DNA of 64,000 nucleotides from Pseudomonadota bacterium (GTDB lineage: Bacteria > Desulfobacterota > Desulfovibrionia > Desulfovibrionales > Desulfovibrionaceae). Location: NCBI GenBank assembly GCA_023411815.1, contig JAEYOJ010000102.1, positions 1 to 64,000 on the forward strand. The letters are read 5' to 3'. A model generated the notes under the pieces. That model was not told the DNA's origin, ran no database searches, and saw nothing but the letters and a program-made list of their open reading frames with translations. The translations under genes were made by a program, and so were the position numbers. Below are positions 62,679 through 64,000 of the stretch, in pieces; within the stretch, counting starts at the first letter, position 1, and each line of letters opens with the position of its first letter.

Positions 62679-62843
62679 CATGGCTGGCGCGCCGGCCCAA
62701 ATTGCCAGCGCCCCGCTCCTCGTTTATAACCTCCCGGCGATACGGCCTTTCTCTTCTCCCACCAGCCAACCACCGCCGCATCGTCGCGCCCGGTCCAGCC
62801 CTTCCAGTGCAGACGGCGCGGGCGGCGCAGCAGGAGGACCGCC

Positions 62844-63641
62844 ATGCATGTCGGCAAGGCCATTCGGCTCGAACGCATCTTCAACCGCAACACCGGCCGC
62901 ACCATCATCGTGCCCATGGATCACGGCGTGAGCGTCGGACCCATCAAGGGACTCGTGCACGTTCGCGACGCCGTGACCAGGCTCGTAGAGGGCGGCGCCA
63001 ACGCCGGCCTGGTCCATCGCGGGCTGGTGGCTTGCGGCCACCGCACCCAGGGTCGCGACTTCGGCCTCATCGTGCACCTGTCGGCCTCCACCTGCCTGTC
63101 GCCCTTCCCGCACGCCAAGGTCCTGACCACCACAGTGGAGGACGCCATCCGTCTGGGTGCGGACGCCGTGTCCATCCACGTGAACCTGGGCGACGAAACC
63201 GAGCGCCACATGCTGGCAGACTTCGGCAAGGTGGCATCCAGCGCCGCCAACTGGGGCATGCCGCTCCTGGCCATGGTCTATGCCCGCGGCCCCAAGGTGA
63301 AGGGTGAATTCGACCCCGAAATGGTGGCCCACTGCGCGCGTATAGGCATGGAACTGGGCGCGGACGTGGTCAAGGTCCCCTACACCGGCGACAAGACGAC
63401 CTTCGCGCAAGCCATCGAAGGCTGCTGCATCCCGGTGCTTATCGCTGGCGGCCCCAAGCTCGACAGCACCCGCGACCTGCTGCAGATGGTGCGCGACTCC
63501 CTGGACGCCGGCGGCTCGGGTCTGTCCATCGGCCGCAACGTGTTCCAGCATGAGGATCCCGTGAACCTCGTGCGCGCCCTGAACGCCATCGTGCACGAGA
63601 ACAAGGGCGTGGATGAGGCTTTTGCGATCGTGGGGAAATAG
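62844..63641 (+). CDS. 2-amino-3,7-dideoxy-D-threo-hept-6-ulosonate synthase-like class I aldolase, 265 aa
   Basis: Class I (Lys-dependent) aldolase of the DhnA/FBA family. Motifs: GRTIIVPMDHGVSVGPIKGL at the N-terminus, AVSIHVNLGDETERHMLADF, and GADVVKVPYTGDK with the likely Schiff-base Lys (about residue 177), then VLIAGGPKLDSTRDLLQMV and GGSGLSIGRNVFQHEDP. In archaea and some sulfate reducers the enzyme opens an alternative route to 3-dehydroquinate for aromatic amino acids. AGGAGG lies before the ATG. The neighbouring dehydroquinate synthase II is not in the window, so the exact substrate is inferred. Confidence 0.88.
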   Translation: MHVGKAIRLERIFNRNTGRTIIVPMDHGVSVGPIKGLVHVRDAVTRLVEGGANAGLVHRGLVACGHRTQGRDFGLIVHLSASTCLSPFPHAKVLTTTVEDAIRLGADAVSIHVNLGDETERHMLADFGKVASSAANWGMPLLAMVYARGPKVKGEFDPEMVAHCARIGMELGADVVKVPYTGDKTTFAQAIEGCCIPVLIAGGPKLDSTRDLLQMVRDSLDAGGSGLSIGRNVFQHEDPVNLVRALNAIVHENKGVDEAFAIVGK

Positions 63642-63721
63642 GGCTGTTCGCGCGGAATCGGGAAAGGCGGGAGTGGATGATTCCTGTGATGTCGAGGTAC
63701 GGAAGACCAGCCTGATGCGGA

Positions 63722-63952
63722 TCATCCCACCTCGGGCGCAAGGCAATCGAAGGCCCCGCCCAACAGCCCTTTGAAACGCTCGTCCGGGGAAGCCGGCGGC
63801 GCGTCCTTGTGGGGGCATTCGGCCTGATGCGGCGGCAGGCGCTTGATCTCCTGCAGGCTGCGGTATTCCTTGGTCTCGCAGAACTTGCAGACCCAGATGG
63901 TCGCCCGCTTGGTGCAGTTGCAGTCCTGCTTGATGAACTGGTGCTTGCGCAT
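63722..63952 (-). CDS. Small cysteine-rich (zinc-ribbon-like) protein, 76 aa
   Basis: Contains CNC and CKFC spaced by ten residues (DCNCTKRATIWVCKFC), plus one more Cys, suggesting a small zinc-binding fold; no family is recognised. The ATG at 63952 has a GAGG-like site about nine bases upstream; an ATG seven codons earlier (63973) is possible. It lies convergent to the aldolase and close to the window edge. Confidence 0.6.
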   Translation of the reverse strand: MRKHQFIKQDCNCTKRATIWVCKFCETKEYRSLQEIKRLPPHQAECPHKDAPPASPDERFKGLLGGAFDCLAPEVG

Positions 63953-64000
63953 GGTTTTCCGCCTCAGGGACATTCGACCAGGTCGGTCACGTTACGCAGC

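Overview
The window is a stretch of GC-rich bacterial chromosome that reads like a Desulfovibrio-type sulfate reducer (Desulfobacterota). This placement is inferred from the gene content. The single-cluster [4Fe-4S] ferredoxin (39322-39519) ends in CIHWEDE, as I recall for ferredoxin I of Desulfovibrio africanus. There is an archaeal-type class I aldolase for aromatic amino-acid precursors (62844-63641), a Mrp antiporter in the archaeal Mbh gene order, and abundant chemotaxis and sensory genes. I saw no rRNA, tRNA, insertion sequence, prophage or CRISPR array. Coding density is high, but several gene-free gaps contain AT-rich patches that stand out from the GC-rich genes.

Layout. 1-5.0 kb: two near-twin methyl-accepting chemotaxis receptors on the minus strand, each followed by a hairpin terminator. 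5.7-7.6 kb: an EamA exporter and a TauE/SafE-type anion exporter. 8.4-16.6 kb: one long operon for a Mrp/Mbh-like cation/proton antiporter with three MrpD-like subunits, a small unknown membrane protein and a final cyclic-nucleotide-binding protein. 16.9-20.9 kb: a DEAD-box RNA helicase and a MASE1-PAS-SpoIIE phosphatase. 21-25 kb: a small unknown protein, a coiled-coil lipoprotein, and an HxlR regulator divergent from a four-gene flavin/nitro/iron-sulfur redox cassette. 25-27.5 kb: a histone-deacetylase-like hydrolase and the MltA lytic transglycosylase.

27.6-33.3 kb: a polar amino-acid ABC importer followed by a GlcD-type FAD oxidase and a class I aminotransferase, which suggests uptake coupled to 2-hydroxy/2-oxo-acid metabolism. 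33.4-39.5 kb (minus strand): a SGNH hydrolase, pyruvate kinase, a ChaN-like protein coupled to an M1-family peptidase behind a candidate Fur box, and the ferredoxin. 39.7-46 kb: tamA-tamB for outer-membrane protein assembly, with TamA carrying a lipobox. 46-50.3 kb: a MinD/FlhG-like ATPase with a degenerate receiver domain, and a MocR regulator divergent from azlCD.

50.4-57.6 kb: a signalling block of an HDOD protein, an NtrC-type sigma-54 activator, a CHASE4 histidine kinase with an atypical H-box, and a hybrid kinase. 58-64 kb: an LpxR-like lipid A deacylase, the proVWX osmolyte importer behind a structured AT-rich leader with a small upstream ORF, the aldolase, and a small cysteine-rich protein.

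The most notable items are the Mbh-ordered Mrp operon ending in a CNB-only protein, the HxlR-controlled redox cassette with its palindromic operator, the Fur-box/M1 peptidase/ChaN pair, the lipoprotein-type TamA, the ATPase-pseudoreceiver fusion, and the proV leader with its overlapping upstream ORF.
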